From an uncultured Candidatus Melainabacteria bacterium (GTDB taxonomy: Bacteria; Cyanobacteriota; Vampirovibrionia; Gastranaerophilales; Gastranaerophilaceae), in contig CAKUXO010000004.1 in the NCBI GenBank assembly GCA_934700385.1, positions 30,250 to 94,249 on the forward strand: DNA of 64,000 nt, read 5' to 3'. Below, in pieces: positions 7,236-16,750 of this stretch (positions are counted from its first letter, which is position 1; every line of letters starts with the position of its first letter). Position numbers and translations under genes: made by a program. The notes beneath the pieces were generated by a model. It made no database searches and was not told the DNA's origin. It was given only the letters and a program-made list of their open reading frames with translations.

Positions 7236-9809
7236 CTATTTTATCTCTTTTAAATCATCTTTATTAATTCCAAGTGCTTCAAGATATTCAAAGACTGGTC
7301 CTTGTTTACCTTTTTGAATCCAGCTAAAGTCCTCATCAAGAGAATTTTGAACCATTGAATAATATTTTTCTTTATCATTAAAGTAAATATTCAATCCCTC
7401 TTTCATGGCTTCATAAAAGGCTTCAGGAGTCAAGGAATCTTCTTGTTTAGTTAAAATTCCATTTGTTTTATTGTTTCTATTTACTGTATCTACAATGCCG
7501 CCTACGCTTGAAGCAATTACAGGAGTAGCAAGTGCCAAAGATTCACCTTGAGTTAAGCCGCAAGGTTCAAACTTACTTGGCATTAAGAAAAAGTCACTTC
7601 CTGCCATCATAGCAGCCATTGGCGCAAACCCATGGGCAAAAAGAATTCTGTCATTATCTTCTTTAGATAATGTTTCATCTTTTAATTTTTCAATTATTTC
7701 TCTTTGAATACCTTGTTCGCCATCAGCGCCTGCTATATAAAAAATTGGTTTGTTTTGGTTTGGAAAATCTTTATCCCAATTATCAAAAAGAATTTTTATA
7801 GCGTCACATAAAACATCAATCCCTTTTTGAGAAACTAATCTTCCACCTGAAGTGAAAATTGGGGTGTCAAAAAGTTCTGATTGACTTAAAATAGGTAAAG
7901 TTGTACCTTGTTTACCTTGTACAAATTCAAGCCTAGATGAAACAGCCTTTGCTTGCGCTTTTTGTTCTTCTGAACTTGCGCTTGAATTGCTGAAAGGTAA
8001 AACAAAATTATAGTACATATTCATTTTGTTTTTTGTTCTTGAATTAATTAAATTTTCAATCGGGGTTTCTTTTGTATATGGTTCAAAATCAAGCCCTGTT
8101 AGTTTTTTAATTTTACCAAGGTTTGCTTCAACAGATAAATTTTCAAAATCGTTTCCATTAATAATGCCGATTAATTTTCCTGCTTTTTCTTTTTGAATTA
8201 ATGCCCATTGTAGGGAATTAGATAATTCAGGATGATTAGGCGAGATTAATTCTTTTGCATAATTTTTTGAAACAGGATGAAAATAATCGCTTAAAATAAT
8301 TCCCATGTTTAAAAAGTTTGTTGAAGTAGCTGCCGGATTATTTTTATCCATTAATAAAACATTATCAATGTTTTTTAAATCTTCATCTTCTTCATCTATT
8401 TTATCAACTTGAATTTTGGCATTTGATACAATGTCATAAGAATATTTGTCAAAAAGAGTGTTTAAGACATTTGAAGTTGCAAGATTTTTTTGATAATAAT
8501 CGTTGTTGCTTTGAGTTGAACCTTGATAAGCAATATTATGACCGATTGTAATTATTCTTGATGAGCTTAAATTTTTAGAAGTTTCATCGCTTAATGCGCC
8601 ATAAGCATTTTCCATTGGCGCTTTATATCTTAATAATGCCGCTAAGGGGCTTGCTTGCCAATCATTTAAAATAAAGCCATCGGGTGCTTTAATTTTATCA
8701 AAAGCCTCTTTAGAATTTATTTCAACATCTTTTGAAGCCTTTAAGCCATCTGTTTTTATTTTTGCAAATTCATAGATAGCTTTTGACATAATTGCAAATT
8801 TTTCAGGTTCTTCTGTTTTTAAATTGGCTTCATAAATCGTTCCGTCAAAATATTTATCAGATTTTATGAAGATAAGTTGTTTTGTTGCGCCATTTGGGGT
8901 TTCTTCTTCGCTTAAATAAAATTCAACAGGAACAGATTGCATTTTAGAATTTTTATAAGCGTCAAGTTTAAGGGTTGCAACTTTTTCAAGGGGGATTGTT
9001 TTTCCTTTGTAATTATAAAAATACCCCTCATCTGTTTTAGAAAAAGTAGAATTGCCCTCATTTAGATACATTGGAATAAATGTTGGCATTTGAATATCTA
9101 ATTTTGCAAGGTTAGACCTAATTTCAGGCGGAACAGAGCCAAGACCACCCTCTTTTACAGGGGCAAATTCAGATGTTGCAGACCAAAAAACGGGGTTTTG
9201 TTTTTCAATTGGTTTAAGTGGCTCAGTTGAAGTTAGTTTTTCAAACGCAACATTTTTAATTTCTTCAATAGCTTTATCATATTTTTGAGAATTTTTATTC
9301 ATTACATTATCTTGAGTTAATAATGAAAGCCCGTGGTATTCTTTTGAATATTTAAAAACGGCGGGGTTAATTCTTCCGTCTGATAATTCTTCATTTTTTT
9401 GTTTTATTGTGTTAATTGAAGTTTGAAGCGGAGTTTGTTCTGTTTGGAATTTTTCAATTACTTCTTCTTTATCTTTTTTAGATAATTTTTTACCCTCATA
9501 ACCTGCAATTCCACCAAGGGCTAAAAGTGCAAGCCAAGTGTTTTCTTGTTCTTTTGCTATTTTATTAATGTTTGCTTGACCACCTTTTTTATTAGCCAAT
9601 AAATAACCCCCTAAAGCGCCAAGGGCAAGGCTTGAAACCAATAAAACGCTTTTTGGAATTGAATTAAAAAATTTTTTAACTTTACCCTCTTTTTTATCTT
9701 GAGTTTCTTCTTGTTTAAAATTAGGAATAGAAGAACCCTTAAAAGAGCCAGCTTGATTTTTTGCAATACTTCTACTGCTACGCACAAAGCGTATCGGAGA
9801 TACTTTCAT
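7236..9809 (-). CDS. glgA: Glycogen/starch synthase (GT5) with membrane-anchoring N-terminal extension
   Basis: An 857-residue protein, about 380 residues longer than ordinary GlgA. The GT5 catalytic part begins near residue 206 with FWSATSEFAPVKEGGLGSV; the ADP-glucose loop K-x-G-G-L is kept. It also has ILNDWQASPLAALL, IGHNIAYQG, and the C-terminal GT-B motif SKFEPCGLTQGESLALATP with the E-x7-E pair. The extension holds an F-x-G motif (AGSFKGSS, residues 21-28), a hydrophobic segment at about 54-72, a second near 91-104 and a long charged helical stretch. It therefore appears tethered to a membrane. Start supported by AAGGTG eight bases before ATG. GlgC (25239) and a phosphohexomutase (57558) provide its substrate route. 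Confidence 0.85.
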   Translation of the reverse strand: MKVSPIRFVRSSRSIAKNQAGSFKGSSIPNFKQEETQDKKEGKVKKFFNSIPKSVLLVSSLALGALGGYLLANKKGGQANINKIAKEQENTWLALLALGGIAGYEGKKLSKKDKEEVIEKFQTEQTPLQTSINTIKQKNEELSDGRINPAVFKYSKEYHGLSLLTQDNVMNKNSQKYDKAIEEIKNVAFEKLTSTEPLKPIEKQNPVFWSATSEFAPVKEGGLGSVPPEIRSNLAKLDIQMPTFIPMYLNEGNSTFSKTDEGYFYNYKGKTIPLEKVATLKLDAYKNSKMQSVPVEFYLSEEETPNGATKQLIFIKSDKYFDGTIYEANLKTEEPEKFAIMSKAIYEFAKIKTDGLKASKDVEINSKEAFDKIKAPDGFILNDWQASPLAALLRYKAPMENAYGALSDETSKNLSSSRIITIGHNIAYQGSTQSNNDYYQKNLATSNVLNTLFDKYSYDIVSNAKIQVDKIDEEDEDLKNIDNVLLMDKNNPAATSTNFLNMGIILSDYFHPVSKNYAKELISPNHPELSNSLQWALIQKEKAGKLIGIINGNDFENLSVEANLGKIKKLTGLDFEPYTKETPIENLINSRTKNKMNMYYNFVLPFSNSSASSEEQKAQAKAVSSRLEFVQGKQGTTLPILSQSELFDTPIFTSGGRLVSQKGIDVLCDAIKILFDNWDKDFPNQNKPIFYIAGADGEQGIQREIIEKLKDETLSKEDNDRILFAHGFAPMAAMMAGSDFFLMPSKFEPCGLTQGESLALATPVIASSVGGIVDTVNRNNKTNGILTKQEDSLTPEAFYEAMKEGLNIYFNDKEKYYSMVQNSLDEDFSWIQKGKQGPVFEYLEALGINKDDLKEIK

Positions 9810-9888
9810 AAAACAACACCTTATTTAATTTTAACAACACATTTGTAGCGATTTACTACTCTCTTAGAATTATCTTATTACAATTAAA

Positions 9889-9917
9889 TTTTTAATGCAA
9901 ATATTTTATGGTAGAAT
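9889..9917 (+). promoter_or_regulatory. Candidate rnpB promoter
   Basis: A -10-like TAGAAT at 9912-9917 ends six bases before the mapped 5' end of the RNase P RNA. The 17-base spacer places TTTTTA at -35, which is weak. Assigned mainly by position. Confidence 0.45.
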
Positions 9918-9923
9918 GATAAA

Positions 9924-10252
9924 AAAGTCGGCTGATAATCGCACAAGGTTTCAGATTTTGTGAGGAAAGTCCGTGCAGCCTAAATAGCAGACTTGCTTGG
10001 GAAACCCAAGTGCCCGTGAGGGTGAGGATAGTGCCACAGAAAAGTAGGTAGCTGTTTTACAGTGATAGTGCAACGGCGAGGTAAGAGCTCACCGCTGAAC
10101 ACCGTGAGGTGTCAGGCATGGTAAACCCCGGTTGGCTGCAAGTTTGAAATTGCAAGAAGGTGCTATTTCCGCTTCTATTAAGAAGATTGCATAAGAATAA
10201 CGCAAATAGACAGATGATTATCTAATACAGAACACGGCTTATAGGCGACTTT
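9924..10252 (+). ncRNA. rnpB: RNase P RNA (catalytic subunit)
   Basis: About 329 bases with the hallmarks of bacterial RNase P RNA. P1 is formed by AAAGTCG (9924-9930) and CGACTTT (10246-10252). The conserved core shows GAGGAAAGTCCGTGC near the 5' side, CCACAGAAA, the GGTAAACCCC block, and ACAGAACACGGCTTA near the 3' end. It processes tRNA precursors, and in this window the tmRNA precursor. It is followed directly by a strong terminator. Confidence 0.95.
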
Positions 10253-10275
10253 CTGCCCTTTATGGGCAGTTTTTT
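10253..10275 (+). terminator. rnpB terminator
   Basis: Stem CTGCCC / GGGCAG with a five-base loop followed by six T residues, starting right after the P1 helix of the RNase P RNA. The T run touches the stop codon of the convergent gene. Confidence 0.9.
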
Positions 10276-10981
10276 AATTGGGAAGTTTTAAATTATCTTC
10301 TAATTCTAAGATAATTGCTTCGCCTTTTTTCGCCTTATAATGCAACCCAGGGGAAACTATTCCTGATAATAAACCAACGCCGCCACCAACAGAGCCACCT
10401 ATAATTAAGCCTGTAATTGTATGACCTGCAGCAACACCGATGGCTGCACCTAAGCCAGAGCCAAAACCACCAATAGATAAAGTGTATGCAGCAATTTTAC
10501 CTGCTGTTTCTTTTGCGCCCTCTTTAAGATATTCTTTGTTTGCAAGTTTTGTGCAAACAGGAATAGAAGTGCCATCAGGTAAAACAATATGAGTAAATTC
10601 CATAAAAACTTTTGCATTTCTTGAAAACCATTTTGGGTTTTCAATGCAGCTAATTCTAGCAATTAAAGAAGAATTACAAGGAATTAAAAGTGTTCCTTCT
10701 TTTGTTCTAACATCGCAATCGAAGTTAAATTGAACATAGTCCCCTGTTTTATAATATTTTGAGTTAAAATTTTGCGCAAAATTAACAGTTAAAAAACTTT
10801 CTTTTTGAATAATGTTTCCGCTTGGGGTAATTTTAACTAAGTCTATTTTAGAATTTTTTGTTGTTTCAAGATGTTCAACATCATCTTCAGGGTAATATTT
10901 TGCTATAACTGGTTGAATTGATGAAGCACCTAAAAATAAACTAATTAAAAATAAAGCCGTAATTTTTTTAACGTTATTCAA
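10274..10981 (-). CDS. Exported protein with glycine-zipper region, unknown function
   Basis: About 235 residues from a TTG start, chosen because GAGG lies eight bases before it and a clean signal peptide follows (NNVKKITALFLISLFLGAS). An ATG 36 bases further upstream has no ribosome site. The middle part (TLLIPCNSSLIARI, then MEFTHIVLPDGTSIPV) resembles the beta-rich 'IP-G-S / LPDG' pattern seen in TrbI/VirB10-like C-terminal barrels, but only locally. Residues about 150-215 are a Gly/Ala-rich glycine zipper (GFGSGLGAAIGVAAG, GLIIGGSVGGGVGLLSG), suggesting membrane insertion or oligomerisation. No specific family is recognised. It sits after a large membrane glycosyltransferase-like gene read in the same direction. 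Confidence 0.75.
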   Translation of the reverse strand: MNNVKKITALFLISLFLGASSIQPVIAKYYPEDDVEHLETTKNSKIDLVKITPSGNIIQKESFLTVNFAQNFNSKYYKTGDYVQFNFDCDVRTKEGTLLIPCNSSLIARISCIENPKWFSRNAKVFMEFTHIVLPDGTSIPVCTKLANKEYLKEGAKETAGKIAAYTLSIGGFGSGLGAAIGVAAGHTITGLIIGGSVGGGVGLLSGIVSPGLHYKAKKGEAIILELEDNLKLPN

Positions 10982-11031
10982 AATTTTATCCTCGTATAAT
11001 ATTTTTAATTTTAACATATTTTTTATTTTGA

Positions 11032-13125
11032 TTAAAGACTATCTTTTTTAAAATAATAAATTGTAGAGTTATTTTCAAGGTTTTTTAATTCAATTGTTTC
11101 AGAAAAATTCGGTTTAAAATTATTAACCTTAACAAGATAATCATAAGTAAAACAAACTCTTTCTGTGGCAGTGTTAGGGTTTAGAGTTATATTAGATAAA
11201 ATATCTTTATAATAACAATTAACATTTTTATTATCTTCAAAAATAAGCTCATTATTTTTAAAATGATAGTTGATTTTCACTTTTTTAGAATTAAAAGTGT
11301 TGTCATCTTGTTTTTCATTTTCTAAAATAATTAAATCATAATTTTCAAGTTTTTCTTTTGTAATTAAAGCCGGATTTAGAAAATCTATTTTATAAAAACC
11401 TTTTTTTTCTTGTTCTTTTAAAAATAAAAGCGATGAAGCACTTGTTTTAATAAAAGCAATTTTTTTGCAATCGAAAAAGCGAGTTTTAATTGTTTTATCA
11501 ACATTTTTTGCTATTTCTAAAACAGGAATAATTTTTCCTTTAAAACAATCTTCAATAAAAATTTCAGAATTAAAACCATTATTTTTTAAGTCACTTAAAA
11601 TAATTTTAAAGGGCATTCTTTTAATAAAAATGGGTAAAATCGCCATATAAAAAAGGCAAAAGAAGAAAATAAAATATTTTAAAAAGAATTTTTTATGATA
11701 AACATTAATTAAAATAATTGAACTTAAACAAACAAAACTAATTACAAAACGAATTGAATAAATCATATAGCCTGTTGAAAAAGCCAAGGTTAAAATATTA
11801 ATTAAAAAACAAAGTCCTAAAATAAAACAAAGAATTGTTTTTTTGTTTTTGTTTATGAAAATTTTGAAAACAGAAATAAAAACTTGTGGTAAAAAAACTA
11901 AAAAGCCTAAAATTCCAAAACCTGCAATCTGTTCATCTGTTGTTATATTAAGGATTTGTTGCTTGATATTACAGCCAATTAAAGGGTTTATATTTAAAAA
12001 ATTAAAAACTTCTTGTTTTAAAAATAAAATTTTGCTATTTAAATAAAATCCCCACAAAAACCCTGTAAAATCAAAAGATTGAAAGAAAAAGTTAATTAAA
12101 TTTGAAAGATATCCTTCTAATCCGCCCCAAAAACAATGCCCAAGATAAGCGGCTTTATTTGATAATAGGTTTTGAAATTGAAGAAAGTTTAAAATGTAGT
12201 TATAGCTTGAAAAAATAAGAAAATTTAAACTTAAAAATCCTAAAAAGAGTTTTGTTTTTTGAAGTTTTTTATTTTTTTCAATTAAAATTTCATATAAAAT
12301 TATCGTAATCAAAAACCCTAAAAAGGCGATAATACCCGTTGATTTAACCCCAAAGGCAAGACTTAGCGCTAAGGATGAAAAATAAACATATTCTTTTTTA
12401 TCTTTTAAAAATAGGCTAAAAGCGCTAATTAAAAGGCTTCCCACTAAAACATCCGTTTGAAGCGAGGGTAGTTCTATTATTATGTTTGCAAAACTTGAAA
12501 AAATAAAAATGGCATAAAGTCTTTTTCTAAAAGAAAATTTGAATTTTTCAAAAATATCCCAAAAAGAAAAAATGCAAAGGAAAAATGAAAAATAAGAAAC
12601 TAGCCCAAAACCATTAAGATTTTTTTTGAAAAGATAAATAAACCCATATAAAATTTCTGAATTTATAGGCATAATTAAAGCTCTAATGTCATTTGTTTCA
12701 AAATGATTAAGAGAATGATTTTCTATAAATTTTATAACCCTAAAAAAGTGATATGTTTGACTATCAGGTTCTAATGGGGGCATAAAGTACCCTAAAATAA
12801 AAGTTATTATTGTTAATGATAAAAAAGCAAGAAAAAGAATAAATAAAGAATTATCTAACTTAAAACAATTTTTAATTTTTTTAAAATCGAGCTTTGGTTT
12901 TAAAAAAGTTGCTTTTTTAACTTTAAATAAAAATATCGAAAAAATAAGAAAAATAATTTCTAAAAATAAAACCCAGCCTTTTGAAATTGAATTAAAAAGA
13001 GATAAAATTTCAAAATTTAAAACACAAAAAGCAAAAAAACTTATAAAAACTATTAAAACGCTGTTATAAACAGAGCCAATTAAAAATGAGCTTATGGTAT
13101 TTAGAAAAATTGCCAAGAATAACAT
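11032..13125 (-). CDS. Multi-pass membrane glycosyltransferase-like protein (GT39/ArnT type)
   Basis: A 697-residue protein with about a dozen hydrophobic segments in the first 500 residues and a soluble C-terminal domain of about 190 residues. After the third membrane segment comes MPPLEPDSQTYHFFRV, the acidic-plus-aromatic first periplasmic loop typical of GT-C glycosyltransferases that use a polyprenyl-phosphate sugar; the Asp in PDSQTYH would be the catalytic acid candidate. Family placement rests on topology and this loop only. Probable role: sugar transfer to lipids, glycans or proteins on the outer side of the membrane. Base composition is very A+T-rich, as usual for membrane proteins here. 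Confidence 0.7.
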   Translation of the reverse strand: MLFLAIFLNTISSFLIGSVYNSVLIVFISFFAFCVLNFEILSLFNSISKGWVLFLEIIFLIFSIFLFKVKKATFLKPKLDFKKIKNCFKLDNSLFILFLAFLSLTIITFILGYFMPPLEPDSQTYHFFRVIKFIENHSLNHFETNDIRALIMPINSEILYGFIYLFKKNLNGFGLVSYFSFFLCIFSFWDIFEKFKFSFRKRLYAIFIFSSFANIIIELPSLQTDVLVGSLLISAFSLFLKDKKEYVYFSSLALSLAFGVKSTGIIAFLGFLITIILYEILIEKNKKLQKTKLFLGFLSLNFLIFSSYNYILNFLQFQNLLSNKAAYLGHCFWGGLEGYLSNLINFFFQSFDFTGFLWGFYLNSKILFLKQEVFNFLNINPLIGCNIKQQILNITTDEQIAGFGILGFLVFLPQVFISVFKIFINKNKKTILCFILGLCFLINILTLAFSTGYMIYSIRFVISFVCLSSIILINVYHKKFFLKYFIFFFCLFYMAILPIFIKRMPFKIILSDLKNNGFNSEIFIEDCFKGKIIPVLEIAKNVDKTIKTRFFDCKKIAFIKTSASSLLFLKEQEKKGFYKIDFLNPALITKEKLENYDLIILENEKQDDNTFNSKKVKINYHFKNNELIFEDNKNVNCYYKDILSNITLNPNTATERVCFTYDYLVKVNNFKPNFSETIELKNLENNSTIYYFKKDSL

Positions 13126-13191
13126 AAAACGATTTTAAAAATAAAGCACTTTTTTTGCAAGTAAAAACCTTAATTTTAAAACGCTTATAGG

Positions 13192-13719
13192 ATGTTTTTT
13201 AAAAATAAAAAAGCTAAAATTAGGCTATCTATGTTTGATTTTTTCACACCAAAAACAAAAGTAAGATATTTTGCCCTAAGAGAAGTGCCAATTGAAGATT
13301 TTGAAGTAATCGGCATTTCTCAAATTAACCCTTATTGCAATAAAACTTATGACAATGAGATTTTTTTAACTGTGGTTAATTTTGCAAATACTTCAAGAAG
13401 ATTTGATGAAAAAGAGGGGCTAATTTTAAGTGAATATTTTACTTTAAGAAGATGTTTTGTGTGTAAAAAACTTGAACTTTTGCCCGTTAAAATCAAAATT
13501 AATATGTCAAAATCATATCTTGAAAATGATGAAATTCCTTTATATGACACAAATTACGATTTAAAACATAACTTTCCATCAATCGTAAATGCTTATTGTA
13601 ACAACTGTAACTCTTGTTTTGAAATTCATATTAAGCATAAAGATTTATGGGTTAAAGAGGCGAAAAAAATTAAAGAAACAGATTTAATCACTTCATCTTG
13701 GGAAGAATATAGATTATAA
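13192..13719 (+). CDS. Hypothetical protein with two CxxC pairs
   Basis: A 175-residue soluble protein with CFVCKK near residue 85 and CNNCNSC near 138-144, which together could form one zinc-binding site. No signal peptide. No family is recognised. The first ATG has no clear ribosome site; Met14 (ATG at 13231) follows AGGCTATCT and could be the true start. It lies 28 bases before rlmN and may be co-transcribed with it. Confidence 0.6.
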   Translation: MFFKNKKAKIRLSMFDFFTPKTKVRYFALREVPIEDFEVIGISQINPYCNKTYDNEIFLTVVNFANTSRRFDEKEGLILSEYFTLRRCFVCKKLELLPVKIKINMSKSYLENDEIPLYDTNYDLKHNFPSIVNAYCNNCNSCFEIHIKHKDLWVKEAKKIKETDLITSSWEEYRL

Positions 13720-13747
13720 TTTAGCTTTTTTATGCTAGAATTTCACT

Positions 13748-14773
13748 ATGGAAAAAGTTATTTTATCAAAATTATCAAAAGAAGAATTGTGTGATTATAT
13801 CGTTAATTTAGGCGAAAAAAAGTTTCGTGCTGAGCAAATTTTTTCTTGGATTTGGGCTAAAAACGCTTCTTCTTTTTCTGATATGACAGATGTTAAAAAA
13901 GAATTTAGAGAATTTTTAAATGAAAATTGCCAAATAATAGATTGCAAAATTAAACAAAAACAAGTTTCAAAAGACGGCACAATTAAATATCTTGTTGAAT
14001 ATGCTGATGGATTATGCGCAGAATGTGTTTTGATGAGGTTTGATAATCGCTCTAATTTATCTGTTTGTATTTCTTGCCAAGTCGGCTGCAAAATGGGCTG
14101 CAGGTTTTGTGCAACGGGTAAAAATGGCTTTAAAAGAAACTTATCCGCCCATGAAATTGTTTCTCAAATTTTATTAATTCAAAATGACACAAATTTAAAA
14201 ATAACAAATGTTGTTTTTATGGGGCAGGGTGAACCTTTAGATAACTTTGAAAACATTAAAAAAGCAATTTATTTAATTAATAAAAATCTTCAAATTTCGA
14301 TTAGAAGAATGACTTTATCTACTTGTGGAATTGCGCCAAAAATCAAAGAATTGGCTAATAATGAACTAGTCCCAACACTAGCAATTTCACTTCATGCGCC
14401 TAATCATCAAATAAGACAATGTATTATGCCTATTGAAAAAAAATATAACATTGACGAATTAAAAAATGCGTTGATTGAATTTAACAAAAAAACAAAAGAT
14501 AGAATTACAATTGAATATATTTTAATTGGCGGTTTGAACGACACAAAAGAATGTGCATTACAATTAATCGAATTTTTAAAAGACATTAAATGTAATATTA
14601 ATTTAATCCCTTATAACCCTGTTTGTGATGATAATGGGTTTAAAAAGCCAATTAAAAAAGATATGCTTAAATTCAAATATTTTCTTGAAATGAGCGGCAA
14701 AAAAGTCACAATAAGACTAGAGCGTGGCGCTGATATTGACGCTGCTTGCGGTCAATTGGCAGGAAAAGCCTAG
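13748..14773 (+). CDS. rlmN: Dual-specificity RNA methyltransferase RlmN (radical SAM)
   Basis: A 341-residue radical SAM enzyme. The cluster motif C-x3-C-x2-C is in QVGCKMGCRFCATG (residues about 113-126), followed by MGQGEPLDN (SAM-binding GGE-like motif). The C-terminal ERGADIDAACGQL contains the resolving cysteine that completes the methyl-transfer mechanism. It methylates C2 of A2503 in 23S rRNA and A37 of some tRNAs (family knowledge). Its stop overlaps the end of the convergent fliD by four bases. Confidence 0.95.
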   Translation: MEKVILSKLSKEELCDYIVNLGEKKFRAEQIFSWIWAKNASSFSDMTDVKKEFREFLNENCQIIDCKIKQKQVSKDGTIKYLVEYADGLCAECVLMRFDNRSNLSVCISCQVGCKMGCRFCATGKNGFKRNLSAHEIVSQILLIQNDTNLKITNVVFMGQGEPLDNFENIKKAIYLINKNLQISIRRMTLSTCGIAPKIKELANNELVPTLAISLHAPNHQIRQCIMPIEKKYNIDELKNALIEFNKKTKDRITIEYILIGGLNDTKECALQLIEFLKDIKCNINLIPYNPVCDDNGFKKPIKKDMLKFKYFLEMSGKKVTIRLERGADIDAACGQLAGKA

Positions 14774-16611
14774 CTAAATAATGCTGAAAATGCGCTATAT
14801 TGATTATTTAAAGAAGACAAAGTGCTATCCATAGCGTTAAATTGCTTTGTAATTCTTGTTTGATAATTGGTTAAACTTGTGCTTGCACGTTCAATTCTTG
14901 TGTTCATTAAAGAAATTTGACTTTCAAGACTTTCTGTTTTTTTGCTGAAATAGCCTCTATCTGAATCAAGTGCATTGTTAACACTTGTAAGGAGTTTATC
15001 AAATAAGCCGTTATCTTCTGTTGCTGTTGCGCCATCAGATAGTAATTTTTTAACAGAATCGAAGTTTTTATTTAAGGCTTCATCAAGTTTTTCTTCATCA
15101 ATTGAAAGTTGAGTTGTGTCTGTTTTTGATGTTGAAATACCGATTTGGCTTAACATTGAATATAGTCCGTCGTTATCTCCAACGCTTGAAGTTAAACTTC
15201 TTAAAGAATTTAAAACGGCATTTAAGGATGAATCACTTCCAATTGCGCCATCAGATTTAACTGCTGATTTTGTTGAAGTAACAGCAGCGTTATAGGCATC
15301 TACAAAAGTTTTTAGAGATTCTTTAACTTTTGTATAATCAGGATCAATGCTTAAATTAATAGATTGTTCATCATCAGGATTGTTTGAATAGTCGCTTGTT
15401 GGTTTTTTAATTGTGATTGAAAGGTTTGCAATTCCTGAAGATTCACCCGTTATTGTGTTAGAAGTTGAAACAACTTTGTTATCGTTAATGTAAACAATTG
15501 CATTTTGTCCAAGGGTTTGTGAACCTTGCGCTATAACTTCATTTTCGCCTTCACCTTCGGTTAAACCTAAAACATTTAAAAGGTTTGTGCCGCTTTCACT
15601 TAAGCTAATGCTGCTTTGACCTGTTTGAGTTGAAGTTAGGCTGATTTTATTTGTTAAAGAGTCATAGCTTGCTTTTACGTTTGCTTTTGAATTTCCGTTG
15701 ATTTTTTGAATTAAATTGTTTAATGAAGTGTTTTCATCAATTTCAAAATCAACGCCGTTTATGGTAACCGTGCCTTTTGTAGCAGGATTACCATTTTCGT
15801 CGTAAAATTTCAAACCGGTTAAGCCTGATTCTTCATTCATCATCGCAACGCTTGTCTTTATTTTTTGAACAGGATAAGCGCTTGAAATAGATGAACTGCC
15901 ATCTTTGTTGTATAACTTTAAGGCGGTTAACATATTAGATGTGTCACCATTTGAACCAAGGGCAAGGTTTGAATTTTTGTTTTCTTCATATCGAACGCTG
16001 CCGTCTTCGAGCGTTTCTTTCGAGTAAGCCTTGATTGTAAAAATTCCGTCATCATCAATTGAGGCTTGAATTTTGCCATCTGATGCGGTTTTTATTTTGT
16101 CTATAACGTCGCTAACTTTGTCAGATTCTTCAATTTCAATTTCATATTGTTTTCCATCTAAAAACATTGAAAAAGTTCCGGCTTTAGCCTGAGAATTAGC
16201 AAGGTTAGTGAATTTTGTATTTAAAATATCATCTTTTGAAGATAAACCTAAGCTATGAGCGCTTTTTGCAACGGTTGAAGTTGCAACTTGTTCAATTTTT
16301 AAGTCAACATTGGCACTCGCAACACTTCCTGATGAGCTTGCTGTTGCATAAGCTTCATTAGAAGATTTAATTTTTGTGTTTGACCACATATCAGAAGAAG
16401 AATTATAAATTGTTCTTGTGAAGGTTTGAAGTGCAGATTGAAGTGATGTATATTTTGATTGCAAAGCTGAAACTGCTTGATTTTTTGTTTCAAGCGTACT
16501 TAGCTTTGTTTTTAGAGGTGTAACCGTGCTAGATTCTTTTGCGCTGACTAATTGGCTAACCCAAGAATCTATATCAAACCCTGAACCTAAACCTGTAATT
16601 GTCGTGGTCAT
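14770..16611 (-). CDS. fliD: Flagellar hook-associated protein 2 / filament cap FliD
   Basis: A 613-residue protein with the FliD N-terminal domain (GLGSGFDIDSWVSQLVSAKES), two central repeats carrying TINGVDFEIDENTSLNNLI and related flagellin-IN motifs, and a C-terminal domain with TFVDAYNAAVTS and a final coiled-coil (ISLMNTRIERASTSLTNYQ). The protein is rich in Ser/Thr and has no Cys, as expected for an extracellular filament protein. FliD caps the filament and assists flagellin folding. It stands alone: no fliS, fliC, flgK or flgL lies nearby. Start ATG at 16611; GGACTTTAACATG precedes it, a weak ribosome site. Confidence 0.9.
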   Translation of the reverse strand: MTTTITGLGSGFDIDSWVSQLVSAKESSTVTPLKTKLSTLETKNQAVSALQSKYTSLQSALQTFTRTIYNSSSDMWSNTKIKSSNEAYATASSSGSVASANVDLKIEQVATSTVAKSAHSLGLSSKDDILNTKFTNLANSQAKAGTFSMFLDGKQYEIEIEESDKVSDVIDKIKTASDGKIQASIDDDGIFTIKAYSKETLEDGSVRYEENKNSNLALGSNGDTSNMLTALKLYNKDGSSSISSAYPVQKIKTSVAMMNEESGLTGLKFYDENGNPATKGTVTINGVDFEIDENTSLNNLIQKINGNSKANVKASYDSLTNKISLTSTQTGQSSISLSESGTNLLNVLGLTEGEGENEVIAQGSQTLGQNAIVYINDNKVVSTSNTITGESSGIANLSITIKKPTSDYSNNPDDEQSINLSIDPDYTKVKESLKTFVDAYNAAVTSTKSAVKSDGAIGSDSSLNAVLNSLRSLTSSVGDNDGLYSMLSQIGISTSKTDTTQLSIDEEKLDEALNKNFDSVKKLLSDGATATEDNGLFDKLLTSVNNALDSDRGYFSKKTESLESQISLMNTRIERASTSLTNYQTRITKQFNAMDSTLSSLNNQYSAFSALFS

Positions 16612-16750
16612 GTTAAAGTCCTTTTAATTTTAAAAATTATCCTTAATTTTGCTATATTGTAGTAAATACCACATTGTATTAAAATTATAGCATGATTATT
16701 AATTTTTGTAATCATATTTTTATAAAAATCAACTAAAAAGGTTTAAAAAA

